A stretch of 64,000 nt of DNA, from positions 1 to 64,000 of the IMG/VR virus record IMGVR_UViG_3300046476_000353. The stretch is one strand, 5' to 3'. This stretch comes from a virus. The notes under the pieces were generated by a model. It worked only from the letters and a program-made list of their open reading frames with translations. It had not been told where the DNA came from and did not search any database. Of the stretch, positions 32,532 through 42,600 are shown piece after piece (the stretch's first letter is position 1; the number at the start of each line of letters is the position of its first letter). Made by a program: the position numbers and the translations under genes.

Positions 32532-33053
32532 ATGAAGAAGTGCTCGCGATGCCAGATCGAGAAGCCTGTTGAAGATTTCACGCGCGACAAGAATCGGAAG
32601 GATGAGAGGTATCCGCAATGCAAGTCCTGCGTCAACGAGTACACGAGGGCCCGACGTGAGCGACCCGAAGTGAAAGAGCACGAGCGGCAGCTGCGTCAGA
32701 GGCCAGAAGCCAAGGCTAAGCAGCACGCCTACAACGTCGCTTACGTACAGAGAATGAAGGAACAGCGTCGCGCCTCGTATCGCCGCCATCGCTACGGAGT
32801 CGACGACGCCACACTGAAAGCTCTACTCAAGGAGCAAGGAGACTCCTGCGGCAACGCTGGGTGCCTCATTCCACTGACCCTCGCAGAAGCGCACGTCGAC
32901 CACGATAAGACCTGTTGTCCCGGAAGGAGCGCTTGCGGGAAATGTATACGTGGCCTCCTGTGCCCTGGGTGCAACGTGGGGGTCGGTTTCTTCAGGGACG
33001 ACCCTAAGAAACTGCGAGGCATGGCCGAATACGTTGAAAGGAAACGAGAATGA
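32532..33053 (+). CDS. endonuclease VII-type HNH protein, probably a separate insertion
   Basis: 173 residues, ATG 32532. The N-terminus is a zinc knuckle (KKCSRCQIEKPVEDF, later CKSC), followed by a long basic coiled coil, then the nuclease core: AHVDHDKTCCPG, then CIRGLLCPGCNVGVG. Base composition is less GC-rich than its neighbours and the upstream gap is AT-rich, which suggests a free-standing homing-type gene placed between two glycosyltransferase genes. The DHD motif replaces the usual DHxH. Confidence 0.88.
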   Translation: MKKCSRCQIEKPVEDFTRDKNRKDERYPQCKSCVNEYTRARRERPEVKEHERQLRQRPEAKAKQHAYNVAYVQRMKEQRRASYRRHRYGVDDATLKALLKEQGDSCGNAGCLIPLTLAEAHVDHDKTCCPGRSACGKCIRGLLCPGCNVGVGFFRDDPKKLRGMAEYVERKRE

Positions 33054-33916
33054 TCGACGGCCGAAAGACCGTAGCTTGGACCCCCTACGGCCGGGTCCGG
33101 ACGTACAGCATTCTGATCAAGTACCTGCAGCGGGACGTCGAACGCGGCCTCATCGACGAGGTCTGGGCCTTCATGAACACCGACGCGGTCGGCCAGGAAG
33201 ACGACGTCGCCTACGCGCACCAGCTCGCCGAGCAGCACCCGTGGTTCCACCTCAAGCACCGGCCCGAAGGCGTCGACCTCGGCAACCTCCCCAAACAGCG
33301 GTACACCGGGCTCGCCTACCGCGAGATGGTCGACCCCGACACGGTGTACATCCGCCTCGACGACGATGTGGTCTACCTGCACGAGGACGCCATCGAGAAC
33401 CTCGTCCGCGCCAGGCTCCAGATGCCCGCGCCCACGGCCGTGTTCCCGATCATCGTCAACAATGCGATCGTCTCCCACTTCCTCCAGCTCTGCGGCAAGA
33501 TCCCCGCCGAGTGGGGCGAGGTCAAGCAGTACTGCATGGACCCCAACGGCTGGGCCAACGGACCCTTCGCCGTCAAGCTCCACGAGCTGCTGCTGTCACA
33601 CATCGAGGCCGGCACCGTCGAGGACCTGTACCTCTACCAGGACTTCCCCATCGCCCCCGGCACCCAGTTCTCCGTGAGCTGCTTCGCCAGCCTCGGCAGC
33701 ATGTACGCCGGCCTCGACGCCGGACCGGGCGTCCTCGTCCCTGACGAGGAGGAGAGCTTTCATACGATCCACCACCCGCTTGCCACAGGGGCACCCAACA
33801 TCCTCCGAGGAAATGCAGTGGTCAGCCACTGGTCGTTCTTTCCCCAACACGCGTTCCTCAACGGCAGCGACCTCCTGGACCGGTACCGGGAACTCGCAGA
33901 CAAGGTGGTGGCCTGA
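33050..33916 (+). CDS. GT-A-like glycosyltransferase
   Basis: 288 residues, ATG 33050 overlapping the HNH stop. VYIRLDDDVVYLHEDAIEN (DDD at 104-106) is a metal-binding DxD in a GT-A fold, and the N-terminus (VAWTPYGRVRTYSILIKYL) is like the acceptor-side fold of phage sugar transferases. The C-terminus has NAVVSHWSFFPQHAFLNG. The family is not certain but a glycosyl-transfer role fits. Confidence 0.75.
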   Translation: MIDGRKTVAWTPYGRVRTYSILIKYLQRDVERGLIDEVWAFMNTDAVGQEDDVAYAHQLAEQHPWFHLKHRPEGVDLGNLPKQRYTGLAYREMVDPDTVYIRLDDDVVYLHEDAIENLVRARLQMPAPTAVFPIIVNNAIVSHFLQLCGKIPAEWGEVKQYCMDPNGWANGPFAVKLHELLLSHIEAGTVEDLYLYQDFPIAPGTQFSVSCFASLGSMYAGLDAGPGVLVPDEEESFHTIHHPLATGAPNILRGNAVVSHWSFFPQHAFLNGSDLLDRYRELADKVVA

Positions 33917-34134
33917 TGGCCGAGTCCCAGCAGGTCAGCGTGGAGGCAGCGTTCCCGATCTACCGGAAGCGATGCGGCGAACTCTTCGACGAGAACCTCA
34001 TGCTCCGCGGCCTGATCCAGCAACTGGAGGACCAGATCACGGAGCTGGAGGCCGAGCGGCAGTCTCCCCCCGCAAGCGGGCTCCCTGCCTCTCTAGTCGG
34101 AGCGGAGGCGCCGCCGCTCGGCGATGCACGCTGA
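33916..34134 (+). CDS. small coiled-coil protein, last gene of the cassette
   Basis: 72 residues, ATG 33916 overlapping the upstream stop (TGATG). Residues 8-52 are a strong coiled coil (LFDENLMLRGLIQQLEDQIT). It is convergent with the minor tail gene, with 2 bases between their stops. Unknown function. Confidence 0.65.
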   Translation: MAESQQVSVEAAFPIYRKRCGELFDENLMLRGLIQQLEDQITELEAERQSPPASGLPASLVGAEAPPLGDAR

Positions 34135-34136
34135 CG

Positions 34137-35060
34137 TCACAGGGTGCCGGGCGGGTTCACGATCGGACTGAACTGGTCCAGGCTGATCGACGTCTGCGAC
34201 GCCGCCTGTCCGGTGATTCCCCAGTTCCCAGACGTCGACAGGAACGCCCGGTACGAAGCCGAGGACGGCGCGCCCGCCACGCCCCAGTCCCGCTCGTAGC
34301 TCGGCGCGTAGCCGGCGGTCCAGGAGAAGAACGTGTACGACCCGGTCCCGACGCCGGAGAAGTTGATGGTGCCCTGGAAGAACCGCAGCTTCAGTCCGCA
34401 CACGGTGACGTCCTGGACCTGCGGGGTGGGGCTGCCTGATGACGCCGAGTTCTGGTAGCTGCCGTAGGAGGTGAGGTTTTTCCAGCCGGTGGCGAAGAGA
34501 TTGTTGGCGACGAAGTCGTCGTCGGTGGTGAGGGTGTTGGCGGCGGAGCGGTAGAGGTTGACGTCGAGGGCTGCGTTGCCGGGCCCGATCTCGATTTTGC
34601 CGCTGGTGTAGATGCGGACCCGGTCTGAGGGGTCGCCGGTGACGAGGGCGCTGTAGGCGACGTCGGTGGATGCGGCTCCGGTGCGCTGATAGTTGGTGTT
34701 GAGGTTGAGGGCGCCGCCGCTTGAGCGGGTGAGTGTGGCCGCGCCGATCGAGAGGCTGCTGCCCGATGCGAGCGTGAGGTTGCCGCCGAATGTGCCGGAG
34801 CTGTTGGGGATCTCCACCCAGGATGCGGACGCCGGGCTGGTCCCGTTGGAGAAGTAGCTGCGGTACGAGGTGTTCGTCTCCATGATCGGCTTGCCGGAGT
34901 ACGGCGACGACGGCCGAGTGCTGGACGTGCACGCCTGGAAACCGGCCGCAGCGTCGACCCGGTCCCAGTTCTGGCCGATGTCCTGGGTGTAGGAGACCAG
35001 TTCGGACCCGTCCGACTTGGACTTGTACAGGGCCAACCTGGTGGTGGACGGATCAGGCAC
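34137..35060 (-). CDS. tail fibre or receptor-binding tail-tip protein
   Basis: 307 residues from the GTG at 35060, overlapping the upstream gene by 8 bases. The N-terminal 70 residues form a fold typical of fibre proteins; the middle is Ser/Thr/Gly-rich beta structure (GGNLTLASGSSLSIGAATLT), a likely beta-helix. The C-terminal 100 residues end in a beta-rich head. It is the final tail gene before the cassette boundary. Role in host recognition inferred. Confidence 0.78.
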   Translation of the reverse strand: MPDPSTTRLALYKSKSDGSELVSYTQDIGQNWDRVDAAAGFQACTSSTRPSSPYSGKPIMETNTSYRSYFSNGTSPASASWVEIPNSSGTFGGNLTLASGSSLSIGAATLTRSSGGALNLNTNYQRTGAASTDVAYSALVTGDPSDRVRIYTSGKIEIGPGNAALDVNLYRSAANTLTTDDDFVANNLFATGWKNLTSYGSYQNSASSGSPTPQVQDVTVCGLKLRFFQGTINFSGVGTGSYTFFSWTAGYAPSYERDWGVAGAPSSASYRAFLSTSGNWGITGQAASQTSISLDQFSPIVNPPGTL

Positions 35061-35577
35061 GGGTGGTCTCCTTCACTTCGGGCTGGCTGGGAGCGATAGG
35101 ACGGCGTGCCCACCCCGTCGGGATAGGGCGCGGCTGGGCATGCACGGCTGCGCGGTGGCGCTTCACGTGGCGCGCTTTCGCCTCGACCTCACCGGCGTCC
35201 GCGAAGCGGGTGTAGACGTCCTTCACCGGCTGCAACGGATCCGTCCTCGACCCGCCCGTACCAACGTCGACGCCTTGGCCTTTGGCCTTGACCGCGGCGA
35301 TCCGCTCCCGATGCACGGCACGAGCCTCCGCCCCCGTGACCGCGGTGTACACGGGCGCATCGTCCGTGAGGTAGGGCTCGTGCAGGACGATGTCGAGGAG
35401 GTCGTCCACAGCGGTGTGGTCGATGTCGTATTCCGCCGCCCGCCATTCCAGAGTGTCGAGCGGAAAAATGTGGAGCACCGGGTCGACGCCCTTCTCGCCG
35501 ACGTCGATGGTGACCGTGACGACGGGGCCGCGCGGCGTTGTCTCGATACTCGATGCAATCACTTTTCGCTGTGTCAT
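35053..35577 (-). CDS. minor tail/tail-tip protein
   Basis: 174 residues; ATG 35577 (the MTQRKVIASS start) overlaps the stop of the upstream gene. The N-terminal half is beta-rich with a short WRAAEYDIDHTAVDDLL core; the C-terminal half is basic and Pro rich. Downstream of the large tip protein, like small tail-tip chaperones or fibre adapters in siphophages. No family recognised. Confidence 0.7.
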   Translation of the reverse strand: MTQRKVIASSIETTPRGPVVTVTIDVGEKGVDPVLHIFPLDTLEWRAAEYDIDHTAVDDLLDIVLHEPYLTDDAPVYTAVTGAEARAVHRERIAAVKAKGQGVDVGTGGSRTDPLQPVKDVYTRFADAGEVEAKARHVKRHRAAVHAQPRPIPTGWARRPIAPSQPEVKETTRA

Positions 35578-38450
35578 CAGTTGATCCTGTACGCCCACCA
35601 GGACAACTCCGCCGAGCCGCCTGTATTGCCGGAAAAGGAAGCCGTGAATCCCGTCGTGGACCTGGCGGTGATGTTCACGGCCAGGGCGTTCGACGCAGTC
35701 TTCGACGGGTCGTAGAGCGTCGCCAGGAGTTTCGGTGTGCCGGTGCTCGTGGCCCCGTAGGTGAGGATGACCCCGGACGATCCGGCCGCGCTGCCGGAGT
35801 TCATCAGCAGCGCATTCTGTGAACTGTTGTAATAGTCCATTTCGCCGATAACGCGCACGGTCCCGTCGGTGTGGTCGAAATCGATGCGAGCGTCTTCGGT
35901 GTCGCCGATCTCTGTTCCCACCTGTGTGAGCGTGGCGGTCGCGCGAAAGAAACCGCCAGTCACATCGGCACTGCTGTAGCCGAGTTCAAGATTGACGGGA
36001 GTGGCCCTGACATAGCCGCCACGTCGCGACTGGTCATCAGAGCGGACGACGGCGAATTCGGCAGTGCTCGCGCCGAGATAGGTACGGGAGATGACCTGAA
36101 CGCCGGTGCCATCGTCGTAGCTGGACGAGTTGAGGCCGAGGGCGACCTCGGTGCCCAAGGAGACGGCGTTGATGTAGCCGTAGTCGCTGCCGGTGTTGGC
36201 GTACCAGCGGATCTCGGGCAGGAACGTGGCGGTTGGATTGATCTCGATGCGTTTCCCGGACGTGCCGGATTTGAGGGTGCCGATGATGGACACGGAGCCA
36301 TCAGCCGCGGCGATGGCGACCGTCTGTGTGCCGGCCGCGTCCCAGCAGCCGATGCCGCCGGAGTTGAGCTCGACGCGGGCCCCAGTGTCAGCCGTTTTGA
36401 TGCGGGCGCCGACGATGAAGTCCGCGCCAATGGTGCCCGCGGTGACTTTGGAGACGGTGAGGTCGCTGATGTGGGCGTCGTCGATGAGGAGCGCGGTCGC
36501 TGTCGCCGCGTCGGACGGCCCGGACTTGTTGCCCGTTTTGTCGACCGCGACGCATCTGACGTAGCGGGCTGAGACCTCCTCGACCTGCACGGTGAACACG
36601 ACGGGGATCTGCGCCTGGATCATCCCCGCAGTCGCGAGGGCCTTCCCCTTCAGAGTGGTGGTGTCCGGGGTGAATCCCGGCTCGTAGGAGACGTGGATCT
36701 CCAAGTGGTCGAGGTCCGACTCCAAGTTGTACGTGCCGCCGGAGCTCTTGCCCAGCGTGTGGGTGACCTGCACGGCGATGCGACTGCCAGCCACCGACGG
36801 CGCGGCTGGCGTACTGGGCGGCAGGTTGTCGGCGGATGCGACGAACGTGGTGGTCGGCGACCAAGCGCCGGTGTTGCCGGTCTTGTCCACGCCGCGGATC
36901 TGCACGTCGTAGCCGACGCCGGGCGACAGGTCTTGGAGCTGAGCCGTGGTCGAATCCCAGTTGACGACCATCGTCTGCCATTTGCCAGTCGGCGCGGCGA
37001 ACGGCTGCGCCCACGTCTGCAGATCCTGCCACCGGACCTGCGACACCTGCGTCCACGTGGCTGGGTACAGCATGTCGGTGTCGATGGCGTAGCGGATCTC
37101 GTAGTGATCGCCATCCAGGACCGTGCTGCCGTCGACGTTGAGGGGGGCGTTCCAGGAGAGGACGACACGGGCCCGGGTGAAACCCCGGTTGTCGAGATAC
37201 GCCGACCCCAGGAACGGGGTAACGAAGTTCGGCTGCGCGGGCGTAGACGTGTCGGCGTTGGGGCGGGAGCCGACGGGCTCGGTGCCCGTGTTGGTGAGCT
37301 GCCGGTCGAAGTCGCCGACGGTCACCGTGTTGGTGTTATCGGTCTCCCATTCGATGTACTGGGTGAGGTCGATCCACGTGCCGTCCACGGAGCGGTAGGC
37401 GACCGTGTACGCATTGGTGACCGACCAGGAGGTTTCGGTGACCTGGAGTTTCAGCGGGTTGAGTCGCATCCCGCGGAACGTGATCTCGGTGGTCGTGTCG
37501 ACGAGACCGCTGTCAGGGTCGTACACCCACACCCGGTCCCCGACCTGGAAAGTTCCGTGGACGTCGTAGTCCGCCGTCGACAGGGTCAGGGCGTTCCGGG
37601 TCGAGGTGAACTGACTGAGGGCGAGCTGCGCGCGCACGGCGGCGTTCGTGCTCGCCGTATCCGACTCGCTGACCAGCCGGGTCAGTTTGAGTGCATTGCC
37701 GTGGATGTCCTTGTAGGGCGTCACCGGTGAGATGTCTGCGGACCCGGTGGCGATGCTGGTGCCCTCGCCCTCGGCGAGAAGGACGACGCGGGTGGAGTAG
37801 TCCTCGACGTCCCGGGTGACGTCCGTGGAACCGGGGAGCGCCCGCAACGCCATGTCCTCGCCGGCGCCGGTGGCCATGATGACGCACGTCGGGTTGGTGA
37901 TGAACAGGTTGGAGTCGGGACCGGCGTCCAACGTTCCGGCGCCATTGACGCGCCAGCTCACGGGCACGCTGGTGGTGGACATGGTGTCGCACACGTAGGT
38001 GATCGCGGCCCGCGGCGACTCGTATTGATGATGGCCCGTGTACTGGCCGGCTACCGAGTAGATGGTGCCCGCGGTGACCGCGCCGGACGCGGGGAGCAGC
38101 ATGTTGATCGCGGTGGCGAACGACGTCGAGGCGGGTGCGACGGCGTTCTCGTAGACGTCGCCCTTGCCGTCCTCGTCGCCGAGCCAGAACGCCATTCCCA
38201 CGCCACCGACCGACAAGTCGTCCTGGGGGGCGTTGGTGCGGCCGTCGTCGCCGATCGTCTTGGTGCGCAGCACGCCGACATAGCGGGCGGTCGTGAGGAG
38301 ATTGTCGCCGTACTGGAGCGGGTCCAGGCGGCCGGGGACGATCGCTACGTGGCCGAAGTAATCCAAACTGTCGAGGATGTCGCGGGGGGTGGCCGGCTTG
38401 AGCTTGATACCCCACGAGCCAAGGGCTTTGAGAACCTCCTGAACCGGCAT
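35577..38450 (-). CDS. large minor tail protein with FnIII domains
   Basis: 957 residues, ATG 38450. The N-terminal 380 residues match the tail-hub proteins that follow Dit in actinophages. Two fibronectin type III domains follow (about 400-510 and 520-650; e.g. WNAPLNVDGSTVLDGDHYEI and VTHTLGKSSGGTYNLESDLD). The C-terminal 300 residues are a beta-helix fibre with a central DAHISDLTVSKVTAGTIGAD (DUF1983-like) piece. It is comparable to lambda J or tip-attachment proteins and probably contacts the host surface. Confidence 0.85.
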   Translation of the reverse strand: MPVQEVLKALGSWGIKLKPATPRDILDSLDYFGHVAIVPGRLDPLQYGDNLLTTARYVGVLRTKTIGDDGRTNAPQDDLSVGGVGMAFWLGDEDGKGDVYENAVAPASTSFATAINMLLPASGAVTAGTIYSVAGQYTGHHQYESPRAAITYVCDTMSTTSVPVSWRVNGAGTLDAGPDSNLFITNPTCVIMATGAGEDMALRALPGSTDVTRDVEDYSTRVVLLAEGEGTSIATGSADISPVTPYKDIHGNALKLTRLVSESDTASTNAAVRAQLALSQFTSTRNALTLSTADYDVHGTFQVGDRVWVYDPDSGLVDTTTEITFRGMRLNPLKLQVTETSWSVTNAYTVAYRSVDGTWIDLTQYIEWETDNTNTVTVGDFDRQLTNTGTEPVGSRPNADTSTPAQPNFVTPFLGSAYLDNRGFTRARVVLSWNAPLNVDGSTVLDGDHYEIRYAIDTDMLYPATWTQVSQVRWQDLQTWAQPFAAPTGKWQTMVVNWDSTTAQLQDLSPGVGYDVQIRGVDKTGNTGAWSPTTTFVASADNLPPSTPAAPSVAGSRIAVQVTHTLGKSSGGTYNLESDLDHLEIHVSYEPGFTPDTTTLKGKALATAGMIQAQIPVVFTVQVEEVSARYVRCVAVDKTGNKSGPSDAATATALLIDDAHISDLTVSKVTAGTIGADFIVGARIKTADTGARVELNSGGIGCWDAAGTQTVAIAAADGSVSIIGTLKSGTSGKRIEINPTATFLPEIRWYANTGSDYGYINAVSLGTEVALGLNSSSYDDGTGVQVISRTYLGASTAEFAVVRSDDQSRRGGYVRATPVNLELGYSSADVTGGFFRATATLTQVGTEIGDTEDARIDFDHTDGTVRVIGEMDYYNSSQNALLMNSGSAAGSSGVILTYGATSTGTPKLLATLYDPSKTASNALAVNITARSTTGFTASFSGNTGGSAELSWWAYRIN

Positions 38451-38456
38451 CCGCGC

Positions 38457-39665
38457 CTACCTCCGAACTCCGTAGACGCTTTCTGGCATGCAGGCGACGT
38501 ACTGATTCCGCAGGTCAGTGGCCGCGTCCCCGGAGACCGCGGAGCCGCCGCCTGCGGCAACGCCGATCCAGAAGTCCAGGCTGGTCGCGCTGCTCTTTGT
38601 GACGCCGCCGTTGGTGTGCGCAGTGAACGTCCGCGCGGAGCCGACCGCGAACCGGTTGCTGTCCGCGTCGTTGCCGGTGGCGGTGACGTACCCGGACGCC
38701 GCGAACGACGTGTTCGTCTCCAGCGTCGAGCGGTAGGCGGACAGGGTGGCAGAGGTGCCGGTCTGGAGGTAGCCCTCCACGAACCTGCTGCCGCGGCGGA
38801 GGGTCAGGTCAAGGGTCGCCCGGCCCGGATTCAACCCCTTGGTCAGGCGCAGGATGCACGCCTCGGGATCGTTGCGGAGCAGCGTCGCCCCGTCCCACGA
38901 CGTAATCGACGATGCGGAGCCGGCCACGCTGACGTTCCAGAGCTTGGAGTGATAGGCGCCGCCGGTGTACGCCTGCACGTCGATGGTGGCGGACGCTGAG
39001 GTGGTGACGTTGACGAATCCGTTGGTCAGGGACCAGCCGGTCGCGGCGAGGGGGACGTCGGCACCGTAGACCTCCTGGCTGCCGGTCGTGGTCACCTTTA
39101 CGCGGCCGACCAGGTAGGCGGTTGGTACACAGCCCCAGCGTGGCGAGGTGTTCGCGGGGACACCGCGGTAGACGGTCATGGCGCCGTCCGCGCCGGTGCG
39201 GGTCATCGTGGTCGGGTTGGTCGAGCCGGTGTAGTAGCCGTAGTGGCCGATCGGCGGGGCGTGCCAGCGCTCGCCGGGCAAGCTGAAATCGTTCAGCCGG
39301 ACGGCACCCGTCAGCCTGGACTGGAGGTCGGTTTCGGCGTCAGAGCCGACCCGGTCCAGGCTGACTTTCCAGTCGGCGGTGACGGCCTCGTTCAGGTACT
39401 CCGTGTACGTCGACGAGGAGCTCTTGACCGTGTAGTAGCCGTTGCGCTCCGGCTTGTCCGTGAACGTTGCCGGGATGACCTGGCCGGGGACCAGGGCGTT
39501 GATGCCGTCGTGCCGGGAGATGACCTGCGCCCGGGTGAGCGGCGGATACGACTCCTGCCCTTCCAGGTCGAGTCCGCGGCCGTCACCGCCGGACTCGGTC
39601 GCGACGAATGTTTCACGGAGAGGGATGCGGCCGATGTTCAGGTCGCCCCAGTTGAACAGGCCCAT
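38457..39665 (-). CDS. distal tail protein (Dit-like) minor tail protein
   Basis: 402 residues, starting just after the tape-measure stop (ATG 39665 overlapped by 1 base). The N-terminal 40 residues carry the IGRIPLRETFVATESGGDGR segment seen in siphophage distal tail proteins; the rest is beta-rich with a galectin/carbohydrate-binding-like centre (VYGADVPLAATGWSLTNGFV). Position next to the tape measure is the classic Dit place. Confidence 0.8.
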   Translation of the reverse strand: MGLFNWGDLNIGRIPLRETFVATESGGDGRGLDLEGQESYPPLTRAQVISRHDGINALVPGQVIPATFTDKPERNGYYTVKSSSSTYTEYLNEAVTADWKVSLDRVGSDAETDLQSRLTGAVRLNDFSLPGERWHAPPIGHYGYYTGSTNPTTMTRTGADGAMTVYRGVPANTSPRWGCVPTAYLVGRVKVTTTGSQEVYGADVPLAATGWSLTNGFVNVTTSASATIDVQAYTGGAYHSKLWNVSVAGSASSITSWDGATLLRNDPEACILRLTKGLNPGRATLDLTLRRGSRFVEGYLQTGTSATLSAYRSTLETNTSFAASGYVTATGNDADSNRFAVGSARTFTAHTNGGVTKSSATSLDFWIGVAAGGGSAVSGDAATDLRNQYVACMPESVYGVRR

Positions 39666-42600
39666 CAGGCACGGCTCCTGTCGGACAGTCGGATGGCTTC
39701 CTTCATCTCCTTGACGAGTGCGTTCGCCGCGGCCCTCCGGCTAGCAGGGCTGGAGAAATCGAAAGTGCCGTTGACGTTGATCGCCTGGATCGTGACCCCG
39801 CCCCCACCCCCGCCATTCACCAGATGCTCGAACATCGCCGTCTGCTGCGCGTCGAGGACCCGCTCCGGCCGGCCGGTCCGGTTGACCGCGAGGGTGGCAC
39901 CGGGCTGGAGGAGTCCGCCCGAGTCGTAGCCGCCGGGCCGGTTCAGCGCGGTCAGGGAGCCGTACCGGTGCATGGCGTAGTTGAGGCCCGCGTAGATGTT
40001 GGGCAGGGCTGCAGTGGAGGTGCCGTACATGAACGGGCCGGTCCCGCGGAACTGGCCCGCATACGCCTTGAACGTGGGGCCGATGACCTGCATCAACCCG
40101 ACGCTGGGGGTGCCGTTCTGCCAGTTGATGTCGTTGCGGTTGACGGCGGTCGGGTTGCCGCCGGACTCCTGGTTCATGCGGCGTTCGACTGTGCCCAGCC
40201 AGCCCGAGGACTGGCCCAGCAGTTGGAGTGCCTGCTGGATCTGCGGCGCCCACTGGGCTACGCCTCCGCCGGGCTTGTAGTCGACCTGTTGGGCCTTCTT
40301 GTCCTGCCCGCCGAAGTAGCTGAGGATCCCGTCCAAGGCCTTGTTCGACAAGCCCTTCATGAGGCTGCCGACACCGCCACCGGGGATGCGGCCGATCAGC
40401 GGGCGGATCACCGAGCTGATCGCCTTCTTCGCCGCAGCCTGGAGTCCTCCGACGACGACGTCCTTGGCCCAGTCCGCGGCCGAACCGAGCGCCCCGGTCA
40501 CGCTCCCGATGATCCCGCCACCACCGAACTCGGGGACGGGCTTGCGCCGGTCCTGCCGCCGCGGCTGGGTCGGGCCGTCGCCGAGGGCGGCGTCGATGGC
40601 GCGGTGCCCGCCCATCTTGGCGACCTGCTGGTTGGAGAGGATGCGTTCGCCGGGGGTGAGCATCGCGGGGACGGTGTCGCGGTTGCCGGCGCCGGGGACG
40701 ATGCCGCCCTGGTTGAAGCCGAGGCTGATCTTGGGCAGGGTGAGTTTGCTGCTGATGCTTCCGGCGATGGTGTTCCACATGCGGCGGATGCCGTTGTTGT
40801 AGACGGTGTCGACGACGAACTTGATCGGCGCGCCGATCTTCGACTTCACGCCGTTCCAGATGGTGCCGAGGCTGTCCCGCAGGCTGGAGAACGCGGACTT
40901 CATGCCGTTCTTGAAGTTGTTGATCTTCGTGTTGATGGCGGAGAAGATCCCGATGATCTTGTTGTTGACGCCGTTCCACAGCGAGTTCCACGTGTTCGTG
41001 ATGCTGCTCTTCAGGCTGCTGAAACTGTCACGGACCGCCCTCAACGCGCCCATGATCGACGAGTTGAGGCCACTCCAGAAGGAGTTCCATCGCGTGCGGA
41101 GCGATGTCCAGATGCTGTTCCACAGGTTCACGAGCCAGGTCTTCAGCCCGTTGAAGATCCGCTTCGTCTCCGACCACAGGTGCGTGAACCACGTGACGAT
41201 CGCCGTGACCAGGTCGGGGATGATGCTGTGCCCGACCAGCACGTCGAACAGCCACTGGAACCCTGCGACGATCGCCTTCACTCCCGCGCTCATGGCGTTC
41301 ACGAAACCGGTGATCGCGCCCACGACCACGTTGATGACCGGCACAAGCAAGCCGACGGCGACAGACAAAGTGCCCGTGAGCAACTGCGCGAGCCCGACGA
41401 TGAGCGGCAACAGCGGCGTGATCACCTGCATGGCCAGGTTCACCAGCGCCACCGTCAGCTGCGCGAGCGGCGGAATCAGCGGCAGCAACGCCGGGTAGAG
41501 CTGCGCGAACAGGGGCGCGATCTGGGCAAAGAGCTGGCCGAACGTCTGCACCACGGGCACGAGTGCCGTGATCACGGGCGCGAGGAACTGCACCAGCGCC
41601 GTAACCATGGTCTGCAGGTTGCTGGCGAACAGCTTGAGGAACGGCGCGAGCGCTGTGATCAGCACACCGATCAAGTCACCGATCGGCTGGAGCAGCGGCA
41701 CCACAGCCTGGACTAGGCCGACAAGAAGACTGCCCAGGTCGCCGACGACCGGGAGCAGCGCAGTGATGATCGGCATGAGCGCCTTACCCAGCGCCTCGGC
41801 GAGCTGCGCAAGAACAGGCCCGAACTCCGTCGCGAGCTGCGTTACGACCGGGGCCAGCGCGGCGAGCAGCGGCAACACCGCTTGGATGACCGCGCCGAGC
41901 GTCCCGGCCACGAGCTTGGCGATCGAGTTGACCGCCGTGAAGATCGACGTCAGCGCCTTCTGCACCTCGGGCATTGCCGTGATCTTCCGGAGCTCCTGGA
42001 AGACCGCAGCCAGGCCACCGAGAGCGTTGCCACCTCCCGCGGCAGCCGCCTTCATGACGTTGCCGAGCGTTCCGAAAATGTCGCCGATCACCTGGCCGAA
42101 CTGCTTCGCGACGTTAACCGCCGTATTGATCGAGTCCTCAAGCCGGCCCGAAGCGAACGCGCTGCTCAGCTTCTTGGCGATCGTGTCGGCCATCCCGCCG
42201 GCCGCCGTGTTGATCCGCTGGAACGCGGGACTCGCCGCGATGGAGATCTGGGTGAGCCCGGTGATGAACTGGGCGGGGAACCGGGCGAGCGGCTTGAGCC
42301 CATTGTTGAGGCCGTCGAACATCTGCCGCAGCTGGCCGGTCTTGCCCAGGTTGGTGACGGCGTCGAACGCGTTCTTCGCCATCGTGTTCAGCACGCTGGC
42401 CGTTCCTGTCAGCCCGGTCTCCAGGGATGGCAGGATCGCCGTCGACATGGTCGTGAACTTCTGCCCGAGCCCCGCGAACAGCGCGTTCTGGACGTCGAGT
42501 TTCAGGCCGCGCCATGCCGCGCGCTGGGCGATGACCGCGGTGACGAAGGCCCTGGCGTTCGGTGCAAGCTTCGCCATCGCGTCCGCGGTTTTGGACGTGG

